From assembly GCF_036860695.1 (NCBI RefSeq), contig NZ_JAYKGJ010000001.1:682001-746000 (forward strand): a stretch of 64,000 bases of DNA, given 5' to 3'. The translations under genes were made by a program, and so were the position numbers. Positions 54,585-63,722 of the stretch are shown piece after piece; within the stretch, counting starts at the first letter, position 1; each line of letters begins with the position of its first letter. The DNA comes from Rosettibacter firmus. GTDB lineage: Bacteria; Bacteroidota; Ignavibacteria; Ignavibacteriales; Melioribacteraceae. A model generated the notes under the pieces. The model was not told where the DNA came from. It saw nothing but the letters and a program-made list of their open reading frames with translations, and did no database searches.

Positions 54585-56215
54585 TTTGTTTTATTCCTGA
54601 TTATTTTTTTGAAACAAAATAACATAATATTAATAATTGATATTGAAGAAGAGAATATTGGTATTATCAATGGATATTGTGTAAAAAAAGTTTTCTCTTT
54701 TCTTAATTCTGCAAAACCTATTAAAACATCTTTTGTATAAAGTTTTGTTTCTGAAATTGTTCTACCTAATGGATCAATAATACAGCTTATTCCACCATTA
54801 GCTGCTCTAATAACAGTTCTTCTGTTTTCAATCGCTCTTAAAGCTGCAAATTCTTTATGTTGAAAAGGTCCACTTGAATATCCATACCAGCTATCATTTG
54901 TTACAACAACTAAAAGTTCAGCTCCCTTTTTTACAAAGTTTGCAACAAAATCTGAATAGATGGATTCAAAGCACACTACACCAGCTATTTTAGAATTCAG
55001 TAAATTAAAAATGGTTTGTTCTTTCCCTACATTCCAGCTCGAAATTCCTACCTGCCATTTTATTAAATCACCTAAAAATGGTAAGTATTCAACAAATGGA
55101 ACTTTTTCACCAAATGGGACTAATTTCATTTTGCCATATTTTTGAACATTACTTGAAAATGGTGAAAAAAGTAAAATTGAATTATATGAAGTATAAGCTA
55201 CATCTCCGCTTCTTGTTCTTTTAGCATCTTTAGGAGCTTTCGATAAATCAAAATAGAAATTTATATCTGGCATTCCAGTCATTAAAAAAACATTATTTGA
55301 ATCTATGAATTGATGAATTCTTTCAACTTCATGTGGATAATTACCCGATAGTAAATAAACTGGCAATGCAGATTCAGGCCATACAATTAATTTAGCTCCT
55401 TTATTAACTGCATTTTGAGAAAGTCTTAAATATAAATTTAATTGCTCTTCTAAATTTCCTTCTTCCCATTTATTCCATGGATTTAAATTCGGTTGAATTA
55501 GACCAACTTTAATTCTCTTTGAAGAATAAGTATAAGAAAAAGTTTTATACATTCCATAAACAATAGGTATTAAAAAAAGTAAAAAAGCTATAAATGCAAA
55601 TCTTAAACTTCTCTTTTTTTCTGTAGAAAAATTTTTTATAAACAAATAAAGAAAAATATTGATATAAAATATCAGCAAAGAAATTCCATATGCTCCAATT
55701 ATATCTGCAATCTGAATGTACCAGTTAAAATATGATAATGAATTTGCAAGTGTAAGCCAAGGAAAGCGTAACTCAGTTAAGCTATAAGCATATTCGAACG
55801 AAACCCAGAAAAATGGAAAAATAAATAAAGCAACTTTTTCATTAAATGCTTTTTTAGAAAAATAATATAAAGTTGATGGTATGATAAACAGAGCTGGATT
55901 TACAAAAATTAATAACACACCTGAAATCATTAAAAAAGGATCTGCTTCTTTTGTCCAGCTTCCTACCCAATAAAGAGTAATTAAAGAAAAGATAAAAATT
56001 GTGAAATATGTAAATCTATTAATTGAACTGAGTTCTTCTTTCTTTTCAATTACATATAAATATGGGATTAAGGCAAAAAAAATTAAAACTGGTAAAGGAA
56101 TTGGTGGAAATGAAATTCCAAGCAAAACACCACTAATAACACCCAGTAATAGTTCTTTTTTTTTAGCTCTCTTTTGTTCTGGAGTTAATGGAAGAAATAA
56201 TTTAGTTATTCTCAT
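54581..56215 (-). CDS. lnt: Apolipoprotein N-acyltransferase
   Basis: Adds the third acyl chain to lipoproteins in the inner membrane. The 544-residue protein has about seven N-terminal membrane segments, then a nitrilase-fold domain: LIVWPESALPVYL (catalytic Glu), KLVPFGEKVPFVE (catalytic Lys) and AGVVCFESIYSDF (catalytic Cys). A final membrane segment closes the protein. Many lipoproteins in this window would be substrates. It overlaps both neighbours by 4 bases. Confidence 0.94.
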   Translation of the reverse strand: MRITKLFLPLTPEQKRAKKKELLLGVISGVLLGISFPPIPLPVLIFFALIPYLYVIEKKEELSSINRFTYFTIFIFSLITLYWVGSWTKEADPFLMISGVLLIFVNPALFIIPSTLYYFSKKAFNEKVALFIFPFFWVSFEYAYSLTELRFPWLTLANSLSYFNWYIQIADIIGAYGISLLIFYINIFLYLFIKNFSTEKKRSLRFAFIAFLLFLIPIVYGMYKTFSYTYSSKRIKVGLIQPNLNPWNKWEEGNLEEQLNLYLRLSQNAVNKGAKLIVWPESALPVYLLSGNYPHEVERIHQFIDSNNVFLMTGMPDINFYFDLSKAPKDAKRTRSGDVAYTSYNSILLFSPFSSNVQKYGKMKLVPFGEKVPFVEYLPFLGDLIKWQVGISSWNVGKEQTIFNLLNSKIAGVVCFESIYSDFVANFVKKGAELLVVVTNDSWYGYSSGPFQHKEFAALRAIENRRTVIRAANGGISCIIDPLGRTISETKLYTKDVLIGFAELRKEKTFFTQYPLIIPIFSSSISIINIMLFCFKKIIRNKTK

Positions 56216-56820
56216 CCCTTCTTTTTCCTTTTAAAAAAATATCTAATCACAAAATAAGCTACTACAGCAAGAGTAATTAATAATGCTATATCTGAGTAAG
56301 TAGTCAAGTATTTATCAATTAGATCGATGTTATTACCCAAAAATATTCCAAGTATAATTAATAATGTATTCCATAAAAAAGAACTTACAATTGCATAGAT
56401 AAAAGTTCTTAATTTTTTTAATCTATGAAATCCAGAAAAGAAGCTAATTACAGCTCTTGTACCTGGTAAGAAACGATTTATTAAAATCAGATTATAACCA
56501 TATTTATGAAACCACAAATCTGCTTTTTCAAGATATTCAGCTTTAATAAATTTGATTTTACCAGTTCGAATTAATTTATCGCCCAAATTTTTACCAATAA
56601 AATACATCACAATAAATCCAAGTCCACTTCCAACACTTGTAATTAAAAGAATTGGTAAAAAACTTAAAGTAGAATTAGCAACTAAAGTTGCCCCCAGCAC
56701 AACAACAAAATCACTCGGTAAAGGTGGAACAATATTTTCAATAAAGCCAAAAAAGAAGAGAGCTAAATAAATTAAAGATGGGTCAAGAGTGCTTATGTAA
56801 GAGATTATATCTTCGAGCAT
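56212..56820 (-). CDS. DedA-family membrane protein
   Basis: The 202-residue protein has about five hydrophobic segments and the DedA pattern: FFGFIENIVPPLPSDFVVVLGA near the N-terminus and LILINRFLPGTRAVISFFSGFHRL near residue 110, the conserved re-entrant and arginine-containing motifs. DedA proteins are implicated in recycling of lipid carriers and membrane homeostasis. The stop overlaps the lnt start by 4 bases and the ATG shares a base with the ispF stop. Confidence 0.92.
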   Translation of the reverse strand: MLEDIISYISTLDPSLIYLALFFFGFIENIVPPLPSDFVVVLGATLVANSTLSFLPILLITSVGSGLGFIVMYFIGKNLGDKLIRTGKIKFIKAEYLEKADLWFHKYGYNLILINRFLPGTRAVISFFSGFHRLKKLRTFIYAIVSSFLWNTLLIILGIFLGNNIDLIDKYLTTYSDIALLITLAVVAYFVIRYFFKRKKKG

Positions 56821-57311
56821 TAAATTTCTTTTTTCGTGAGTAAAACTACAGCAAAAGCAGCTGCCCCTTCTTCTCGACCAACGAAACCAAGTTTCTCTGA
56901 AGTTGTTGCTTTTATTGATATTTGACTTTCTTCAGCCTTCAATACAGAAGCAATTTCTTTTATCATTAATTTTATAAAGGGTGCAACTTTAGGTTTTTCA
57001 ATTACAAGTGTAGCATCTAAATTCCCAAGGATGTAACCATTTTTTTGTATTAAATCATAAGTTCTTTCAAGTAAAATTTTGCTATCAATATTTCTATACT
57101 CTTCGCTTGAATTTGGAAAATGTTTACCAATATCTCCAAGTGCAAGAGCACCAAGCATTGCATCACATATTGCATGAAGTAAAACATCTGCATCAGAATG
57201 ACCTTCTAAGCCTGTTTCATAAGGAATAACAATGCCACCCAGTACGAGAATTCGATCTCGTGAAAACGGGTGAACATCATAACCAAAACCAATTCTAAAT
57301 TGTTGATTCAA
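56820..57311 (-). CDS. ispF: 2-C-methyl-D-erythritol 2,4-cyclodiphosphate synthase
   Basis: Enzyme of the MEP isoprenoid pathway. The 163-residue protein has the zinc ligands in GYDVHPF (Asp and His) and GHSDADVLLHAICDAMLGAL, FPNSSEEYRNIDSKIL, and the C-terminal ATTSEKLGFVGREEGAAAFAV. It is the usual length. It overlaps the acylphosphatase gene by 4 bases. Isoprenoid supply for menaquinone fits the menaquinone enzyme in the window, though the gene order shows no direct link. Confidence 0.96.
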   Translation of the reverse strand: MNQQFRIGFGYDVHPFSRDRILVLGGIVIPYETGLEGHSDADVLLHAICDAMLGALALGDIGKHFPNSSEEYRNIDSKILLERTYDLIQKNGYILGNLDATLVIEKPKVAPFIKLMIKEIASVLKAEESQISIKATTSEKLGFVGREEGAAAFAVVLLTKKEI

Positions 57312-57589
57312 TATCGTATCTCAAAAGTTTTAAATTCGTTTTTTGCTTCGCTCCATTTAATCGAAGCGTTTTTAACATCTGCAGATATAGGTCCTACTTT
57401 AATTCTATTATATAATTCTTCAATTAAATGAGGCTCTCCTTCAACAACTGTATAAACTTCTCCTGTATAAAGATTTTTAGTATAACCCTTAAGTCCAAGA
57501 TTTTGTGCATGTCGATAAATAAAATATCTAAAACCAACACCCTGAACAAGTCCATTTACAATTATTTCTGCTCTCTTAATGTTTTCCAT
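57308..57589 (-). CDS. Acylphosphatase
   Basis: The 93-residue protein hydrolyses acyl phosphates such as carbamoyl phosphate. The active-site motif is GLVQGVGFRYFIYRHAQNLG, which includes the catalytic Arg, with the catalytic Asn in GYTKNL. It overlaps the EamA gene by 14 bases and ispF by 4 bases. Physiological role in the cell is uncertain for this whole family. Confidence 0.93.
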   Translation of the reverse strand: MENIKRAEIIVNGLVQGVGFRYFIYRHAQNLGLKGYTKNLYTGEVYTVVEGEPHLIEELYNRIKVGPISADVKNASIKWSEAKNEFKTFEIRY

Positions 57590-58532
57590 TCTTGTTATTG
57601 AAAAAGTTTAAATAGACAGAATCAAAAATTTCAGAAACAATCAATCCAGAAAAAATTAAAGCACTACCTAACAAAACAAAATTACTGAATTTTTCCTTCA
57701 GTAAAAAGAATGCAAATAATGCTGCAAATACAGGTTCAAATGAATATATAATACCTGCTTTTGTTGGACTAACCACTTTTTGAAATTTCGTTTGTAAACC
57801 AAAATTAACACACGTAGCAAGTAAAGAAGTATAAAGAATTCCAGTCCACAAATTTGGAGTTAATTTTATTGTTAACAATTCAAGAGAAGAAAAATGAAAA
57901 AAGATAGACATCATTAAAGCAAAAAATGATACTGTAATTAGTTGACTAAAAAATAAAATCCAGAAATCATGCTTCGGCGAAATTATATCCATGTAAACAA
58001 CATGAAGTGCAAAGAACAGAGCACAAATTAAAGTAAGAGCATCTCCAATATTAAATGAATTTCCAAATTCTGATATAAAATTGTTTATAGAACTCCCGCT
58101 ACTTGATAAGAATAATATTCCAGTAAAAACCAATATAGTTCCAATCATTGCACCTTTTGTTGGAATTTTTTTTTCAATTATTAATTGCAAGAAAGGAACC
58201 ATAACTACAAGAGAACCTGTAATGAATCCAGACTTTGTAGCAGTTGTATATTTAAGACCAATTGTTTGAAATAGAAAACCTAAAAAAAGAAAGAGACCAA
58301 GAAATATTCCTCCCATAAAAGCATTCTTATTAATCTCTCTCTTTTTGATTAACAATATTAGAAAAACAATCAATGAAGCAATACTAAAGCGGATAGTAAT
58401 AAAAAGCATTGTTGAAATATCACTTAGAGATTCTTTCACAATTACAAAAGTACCTCCCCAGATAACAGTCATTAATAAAAGTGCACCTTCTCCTAAAAAG
58501 TGTATGGATTTTTTTCTGCTTGAATCATTCAT
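57576..58532 (-). CDS. EamA-family (DMT) transporter
   Basis: The 318-residue inner-membrane protein has ten predicted segments in two EamA repeats. Repeat one has LLMTVIWGGTFVIVKESL and TTATKSGFITG; repeat two ends with TKAGIIYSFEPVFAALFAFF, the typical proline-glutamate motif of the drug/metabolite transporter superfamily. The substrate cannot be told. It leads a six-gene overlapping cluster and is followed by acylphosphatase with a 14-base overlap. Confidence 0.88.
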   Translation of the reverse strand: MNDSSRKKSIHFLGEGALLLMTVIWGGTFVIVKESLSDISTMLFITIRFSIASLIVFLILLIKKREINKNAFMGGIFLGLFLFLGFLFQTIGLKYTTATKSGFITGSLVVMVPFLQLIIEKKIPTKGAMIGTILVFTGILFLSSSGSSINNFISEFGNSFNIGDALTLICALFFALHVVYMDIISPKHDFWILFFSQLITVSFFALMMSIFFHFSSLELLTIKLTPNLWTGILYTSLLATCVNFGLQTKFQKVVSPTKAGIIYSFEPVFAALFAFFLLKEKFSNFVLLGSALIFSGLIVSEIFDSVYLNFFNNKNGKH

Positions 58533-58569
58533 TTTGTTTTTATGATTTTAATTGATGATATAACCACAA

Positions 58570-59478
58570 TTATTCTTCTGGTGGGACATATCCAAAAGCT
58601 TTAAGAAGATTAGGTTTCGAACGCCACTTTTCTCTAACTTTAACAAATAATTCCAGATAAACTTCTCTTTGCAAAAATCTCTCAATCGATTCACGTGATA
58701 GTTTTCCCAATTTCTTTATTAATTCACCATCTTTACCAATTATAATTGGTTTTTGAGAATCTTTTTCAACAATAATTACTGCTCGAATATAATCTTTCCC
58801 TTTACTTCTTTCTTTAAATTCTTCTACAACAACTTCAGTACTATAAGGAACTTCTTCATGATACATTTCAAATATTTTTTCACGAATTATTTCTGATACA
58901 AAAAATCTTTCATTTTCATCACTTAATTGATCATCTGGATAATACTTGGGATGTTCAGGTAAATATTCCACTATAGTATCAATAACATTTTGAAGATTAT
59001 AACCTTCTGTAGCAGAAATCGGAATGATTTTTTCAAAGAATTTTTTTTCGCTCAATGAATTAATTAAATTCTCTACGACTTGTTGACTAACTAAATCCAC
59101 TTTATTTATTAAAAGAATTTTCTTGATTTTTTTGTCTTTAAGAATTTCAAAAACTTTTTCGTCCGATAAAGTTTTTTCACCAGTTGGGTCATTATGCACA
59201 TCGATCATAAACAAAATCAAATCTGCATCTTTTGCTGCCGAAACTACATATTCAAGCATTCTTTCCTGTAACAAATATTCTGGATTTAATATACCAGGTG
59301 TATCCTGAAAAATTATCTGATAATTTTCTGTTGAAAGTATTCCAATAATTTTTTTTCTTGTTGTTTGTGGCTTACTTGTTGTAATTGATAATTTTTCTCC
59401 AATAAGTGCATTCATTAATGTAGATTTACCTACATTTGGCTTACCAATTATTGAAACAAATCCAGCTTTAACAGCCAT
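58570..59478 (-). CDS. era: GTPase Era
   Basis: Ribosome-assembly GTPase that binds the 3' end of 16S rRNA. I use the ATG at 59478, with GGAG nine bases upstream, giving 302 aa from MAVKAGFVSIIGKPNVGKST; the frame extends 13 codons upstream without merit. G1 is GKPNVGKS, G3 DTPG, G4 NKVD. The C-terminal KH domain contains PIIIGKDGELIKKLGKLSRE. This is Era, not HydF: it has no cysteine-rich C-terminal domain although hydE and hydG are nearby. Confidence 0.96.
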   Translation of the reverse strand: MAVKAGFVSIIGKPNVGKSTLMNALIGEKLSITTSKPQTTRKKIIGILSTENYQIIFQDTPGILNPEYLLQERMLEYVVSAAKDADLILFMIDVHNDPTGEKTLSDEKVFEILKDKKIKKILLINKVDLVSQQVVENLINSLSEKKFFEKIIPISATEGYNLQNVIDTIVEYLPEHPKYYPDDQLSDENERFFVSEIIREKIFEMYHEEVPYSTEVVVEEFKERSKGKDYIRAVIIVEKDSQKPIIIGKDGELIKKLGKLSRESIERFLQREVYLELFVKVREKWRSKPNLLKAFGYVPPEE

Positions 59479-59561
59479 AAATTTTTCTCCTAATTTATGG
59501 TTCAAATATAATATCAATAATTAGAACTTATTCTACAAAACACAAAAAGTATAAGAGAATA

Positions 59562-60503
59562 TTAAAATAATTTTGATCTTTTTGAAAAATAACTTAACAA
59601 TGCTTTATCGAATGGAGTTGTGGTTTCAAGAAGATTATATTCAATACCATAATTTAAACATTCTGTCTTAAATCGATTAATAAATTCTTGCATTGATTCC
59701 TGATATGCTTTTTGAATAAAATATGGTTGAGTAGTAATTTCTTCGCCTGTTTCGATATCAACAAAAATAGAATCTCTATCAAAATTAAAATTCTTTTCAA
59801 CTGGATCAAGAATTTGAAAAACAATAACTTCATTTTTTTTATAATGAATATGCTTAAGTGTTTTCATTATCGAATCAAACATGTCAGTCTTAATATTATC
59901 CTGCTGTGGTTGAGTAAAATCAAAAAAGTCCGAGATTATAATTGTCAAACCTCTTTTATTAATTTTATTGACTAAAGGATCGATACATTTCGAAGTTAAT
60001 GTTTTACCAGAAGGATTTACTTTCAACAATTCAAGAAATAAAGTTTTTAAATAAACATTATTAGATTTTGGTGGAAGAAAAGAATGCACATGATCTGAAT
60101 AAGTTGCAAGTCCAACTGCATCTTGCTGATTAATCATTATATAACTCAATGCAGCAGCAAGAGTAATTGCATATTCAAGTTTAGTAACCTGTGCGTTGTA
60201 TTTAAAATTCATAGAATTACTTGCATCAAGAAAAATATGGCAAATTAAGTTTGTTTCTTCTTCATACTGTTTAATAAAAAATTTTTCTCTTTTAGCATAT
60301 ACTTTCCAGTCAAGATTTTTAAGTGAATCTCCCTGCATATAAGGTCTATGCTCGCTAAATTCAACACTAAATCCATGATATGGACTTCTATGTAAACCTA
60401 TCATAAAACCTTCAACTATCATTCGAGCTCTTAATTCAAGATTTTCTATTTTGGCAATAATAGAAGGATCAAGAAATGATTTAATATCAGTTTTTTTTAG
60501 CAT
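59562..60503 (-). CDS. DUF58 (von Willebrand A-like) protein
   Basis: The 313-residue protein matches DUF58 proteins: FSVEFSEHRPYMQGDSLKNLDWKVYAKRE (split motif with conserved Arg and Trp) at about residues 45-73, then a MIDAS-like HIFLDASNSM near residue 90. These proteins usually work with MoxR-type ATPases in stress or envelope functions; no such ATPase gene is in this window. It overlaps the TPR lipoprotein gene by 17 bases. C-terminal half resembles the A-domain fold. Confidence 0.86.
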   Translation of the reverse strand: MLKKTDIKSFLDPSIIAKIENLELRARMIVEGFMIGLHRSPYHGFSVEFSEHRPYMQGDSLKNLDWKVYAKREKFFIKQYEEETNLICHIFLDASNSMNFKYNAQVTKLEYAITLAAALSYIMINQQDAVGLATYSDHVHSFLPPKSNNVYLKTLFLELLKVNPSGKTLTSKCIDPLVNKINKRGLTIIISDFFDFTQPQQDNIKTDMFDSIMKTLKHIHYKKNEVIVFQILDPVEKNFNFDRDSIFVDIETGEEITTQPYFIQKAYQESMQEFINRFKTECLNYGIEYNLLETTTPFDKALLSYFSKRSKLF

Positions 60504-61002
60504 TTGAATTCATCTTTTTTGTTAAAATTTCTTCGGGAGATTTACCTAAATTTTCAAGTTCAAGTTTAACAGAGTTTGTTAGTTCACTATTATTGAAATT
60601 TTTCAGAAACAATTCATAATAATATTTTGCTGAATCAAGTTTATTCAACTCATTGGCAAAAATAAAACCAGTAACAAACAAAGCTCTTTCTGCTTCAGGA
60701 AAATTTTTATAATTACTGAATATTTTTTTATAGCAATCAATAGCTTTTCTTAATGATTCTTCTTTACCTAAATTGGGAATTAAATTCGAGTGATACAATT
60801 TCGCTATTTCATAAATTGCCTGTGGAGATAATTTACTTTCAGGATATTTTTCTAATAACTTTTCCATTTCACTTAAAGCTTCGGTATATTTTTTTTCTTT
60901 TATACTTAACATTATTTTATCAAAATATTCTTTATCACTTTTTTGTGTACAGTTAATTAAAAATAATAATGCCAATACTGGTAGATATAACTTCACTTTC
61001 AT
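60487..61002 (-). CDS. TPR lipoprotein (BamD/YfiO-like)
   Basis: I choose the ATG at 61002 with GAGG upstream; two codons further up lies a GTG. The 171-residue product has a lipoprotein signal with lipobox FLINC near residue 18 and tetratricopeptide helices, such as EMEKLLEKYPESKLSPQAIY and DCYKKIFSNYKNFPEAERAL. It is shorter than typical BamD (about 245 aa), so it may be a related TPR lipoprotein rather than BamD itself. It overlaps the DUF58 gene by 17 bases. Role unknown. Confidence 0.8.
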   Translation of the reverse strand: MKVKLYLPVLALLFLINCTQKSDKEYFDKIMLSIKEKKYTEALSEMEKLLEKYPESKLSPQAIYEIAKLYHSNLIPNLGKEESLRKAIDCYKKIFSNYKNFPEAERALFVTGFIFANELNKLDSAKYYYELFLKNFNNSELTNSVKLELENLGKSPEEILTKKMNSNAKKN

Positions 61003-61108
61003 AAACACCTCATAAATATTATAAATTCTTAAGATAAATATACAATCAAAATTTATAGGTTAAAAACATCTTTATGAAGGAGATAATGCAATTAAATTAT
61101 CGAGAGCA

Positions 61109-62149
61109 TTAGCTATTTAAATGCATTTTTAATGAATCGCCTCTGGATGTGGATATTTTTCTACCTATTGATTCAATTTGAAGTTGTAAACAAGAGCGAC
61201 AGGATTTAGGATCATCCGACATGCACTTTCTATTAGCATAAATTTGATATTGTTCTCTATAAGGAAATGGTGTAAAATCTGGCATTACAACATTGGCACC
61301 TGCTTTTAATCCTTTAATTCTTCCATCTTCATCAATTGTAGCAAGAGCTGTAGTAGCTGGTATATGGACTGATTTTAAAACTATTCTTGCCACTGCCATT
61401 GTTTTTAATGTTAATTCAACACTTGCTGGTTTTTTATTACGATAAGGAGTGAATGGAGAAGGAATAAAAGGACCAAAAGCAGCCATATCCAGATCAAGTT
61501 CTTTACACAATAAAATATCATCTGCAATATCTTCTATTGTTTGCATTGGCAGACCAATCATATTTCCAGAACCAACCTGATAACCAAGTTTCTTGAGAAA
61601 CTTCAAATGGGCAATTCTTTCATTCAATTGTTGATGCAAATGATAGATTGAATAAAGTTTTGGATTTGCAGTTTCATGTTTCAATAAATATCGATCGGCA
61701 CCTGCTATTCTCCAGGTTTGATATTCATCAAAACCTCTTTCTCCCAGACTTAAAGTAATAGCCACATCTGCTATTTGTTTAATAGAATAAATTATATATG
61801 CAATTAAATCAGTGTCGTAATAATTATCTTCTCCAGATTGTAAAACGATTGTAAAAATTCCGGAATTAATAATTTGTTTAGCAGTTTCAATAATTTCTTC
61901 TGGAGACATTCGATAACGCTGGAGTTTAGTATTGTCTGCTCTTAATCCACAATAAAGGCAATTTTGTTCACAATAATTTGAAAAATCTATAATGCCTCGA
62001 AGATGAACCTCGTCGCCACAATATTTTGCTCTTACCTCATCAGCTCTATTAAAGAGTTTTTGTAAATCTCTTTCATCTGATAGATTAAGAAGAAAAATAA
62101 TTTCCTCTTTAGACAATTCATCTTTATATAAAATTTTCTCAAGATTCAT
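61109..62149 (-). CDS. hydE: [FeFe] hydrogenase maturase HydE (radical SAM)
   Basis: Helps make the azadithiolate-bridged diiron subcluster of [FeFe] hydrogenases. The 346-residue protein has the radical SAM cluster motif at Cys60, 64, 67 (CEQNCLYCG, CX3CX2C) and a second site at Cys309, 317, 320 (CX7CX2C) near the C-terminus, as many HydE proteins do. Other family segments are LQSGEDNYYD, ADRYLLKHETANPKLY and GSGNMIGLPMQT. It follows hydG by 26 bases. Confidence 0.95.
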   Translation of the reverse strand: MNLEKILYKDELSKEEIIFLLNLSDERDLQKLFNRADEVRAKYCGDEVHLRGIIDFSNYCEQNCLYCGLRADNTKLQRYRMSPEEIIETAKQIINSGIFTIVLQSGEDNYYDTDLIAYIIYSIKQIADVAITLSLGERGFDEYQTWRIAGADRYLLKHETANPKLYSIYHLHQQLNERIAHLKFLKKLGYQVGSGNMIGLPMQTIEDIADDILLCKELDLDMAAFGPFIPSPFTPYRNKKPASVELTLKTMAVARIVLKSVHIPATTALATIDEDGRIKGLKAGANVVMPDFTPFPYREQYQIYANRKCMSDDPKSCRSCLQLQIESIGRKISTSRGDSLKMHLNS

Positions 62150-62175
62150 TTTTATTAGCTTAATTGTAAAATATT

Positions 62176-63567
62176 TTAGAAGTAAACATCTCTCTCGCCA
62201 GCATCAACTCTTTCGATCATTTTAATGGCTTTTGTTTTCGTAGGTCCATCTAATTTTTCTATTTCTTTTTGAATGAAATCATTAGCAATTTTTTTTGTTT
62301 CTTCAGATGCATAATCAATAATATATTCTTTAAAAGTCGAAAGAGCATTAGGTGAACACATAAAATGAATTGTTCCAGATTTAGCAAATTCCATAAATCT
62401 ATCGCCTGTTCTTTGAGAACGATAGCAAGCAGTACAAAAGCTTGGCAAAAATCCAAGCTGGCAACAATCTCTTACAACTTCATCAAGCGAACGATGATCA
62501 CCAAGCTGGAACTGTTGCATTTCATATTCATTTAAACTTTCCTGAGATTCCCGGTAAGCCCCCGGTGATGTTCTACTTCCAGCACTAATTTGTGAAACAC
62601 CTAAACTAAATAATTCGCGTCTAAGTTCAGGTCTTTCTCTTGTAGATAGAATAATTCCAGTATAGGGAACTGCAAGTCTTAAAACTGCAACTATTTTTTT
62701 AAATGATAAATCATCAACAGCAAAAGGTGGTTTATGAGAAACTGGTGCATTCAGAGCTGGTTCGAGTCGTGGGACAGAAATTGTATGTGGACCAATTCCA
62801 TATTTTTCATCAAGATTAAAAGCATGACTTAACATAGCGAGAGTTTCAAATTTATAATCCGTTAGACCAAACAATGCTCCAATTCCTACATCATCAATAC
62901 CTGCTTGTAGAGCTCTATCCATTGCATAAAGTCTCCATGCAAAATCTTTTTTAGGTCCATCAGGATGCATTTTTACATAAGTTTCGTAATGATAAGTTTC
63001 TTGAAAACACTGATAAGTACCAATACCAAAACTTTTTAGTGTTTTGAAACCATCAATTGATAAAGGTGCAACATTAACATTAATTCTTCTAATATTACCT
63101 CCATTAATATGAACCTCGTACATAGTTCTAATAGCTTCACCAATGTAATCAAGAGAAGAATTTTTCAAACTTTCACCTGCAACAAGCAAAATTCTTTTAT
63201 GACCCTGTTTAACCAAGAATTCCGTTTCACCTTTTATTTCTTCAATTGATAATGTTTTTCTTTTAAGCTCTTTATTATCTCTTCGAAAAGCACAGTATAA
63301 ACAATTATTTACACATGCATTTGTTACATATAATGGTGCAAAAAGGACAAGGCGACTTCCATAGATTTTTTCTTTAACTTCTTTTGCTGTATAGAATAAT
63401 TCTTCAAGAAGTTCTTTATCTTCAATATTCAGTAGTGCGGCACTTTCTCTGAGTGTTAATCCCTTAGCTTCTTTTGCCTTTTGAATAATATCTTTCTGTA
63501 ATTCTTTTTCTTTTAGACTTTCATCTTTTAATAAAGAGAAAATATAATCTTCATTTATAAATTCCAT
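62176..63567 (-). CDS. hydG: [FeFe] hydrogenase maturase HydG (tyrosine lyase)
   Basis: Splits tyrosine to provide the CO and CN ligands of the hydrogenase active site. The 463-residue protein has Cys85, 89, 92 (CVNNCLYCAF) for the radical SAM cluster and Cys378, 381, 404 (CX2CX22C) for the C-terminal auxiliary cluster, which separates HydG from ThiH. GIGALFGLTDYKFE and ISAGSRTSPGAYRE are family segments. AAAGGTGG lies seven bases before the ATG. It starts the hydG-hydE unit; no hydrogenase or hydF is within the window, so they should be elsewhere in the genome. Confidence 0.95.
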   Translation of the reverse strand: MEFINEDYIFSLLKDESLKEKELQKDIIQKAKEAKGLTLRESAALLNIEDKELLEELFYTAKEVKEKIYGSRLVLFAPLYVTNACVNNCLYCAFRRDNKELKRKTLSIEEIKGETEFLVKQGHKRILLVAGESLKNSSLDYIGEAIRTMYEVHINGGNIRRINVNVAPLSIDGFKTLKSFGIGTYQCFQETYHYETYVKMHPDGPKKDFAWRLYAMDRALQAGIDDVGIGALFGLTDYKFETLAMLSHAFNLDEKYGIGPHTISVPRLEPALNAPVSHKPPFAVDDLSFKKIVAVLRLAVPYTGIILSTRERPELRRELFSLGVSQISAGSRTSPGAYRESQESLNEYEMQQFQLGDHRSLDEVVRDCCQLGFLPSFCTACYRSQRTGDRFMEFAKSGTIHFMCSPNALSTFKEYIIDYASEETKKIANDFIQKEIEKLDGPTKTKAIKMIERVDAGERDVYF

Positions 63568-63722
63568 ATGCCCACCTTTTTATTAATGTCTTTGAACAAT
63601 AAATATACCAGTTACAAATAATCAAAAAATGTAATAAAATTTAGCTTTATTGAATATTTTTCTTAAAAAAGAGAAAGGGATTTAATGCTTATTCTAAATT
63701 CTAAGCAAAGTTTTATGAGGTT

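Noticed and set aside
58570-59478. GTPase near hydE and hydG considered as HydF
   Set aside because: It has a KH domain and Era length, and lacks the cysteine ligands of the HydF C-terminal domain.
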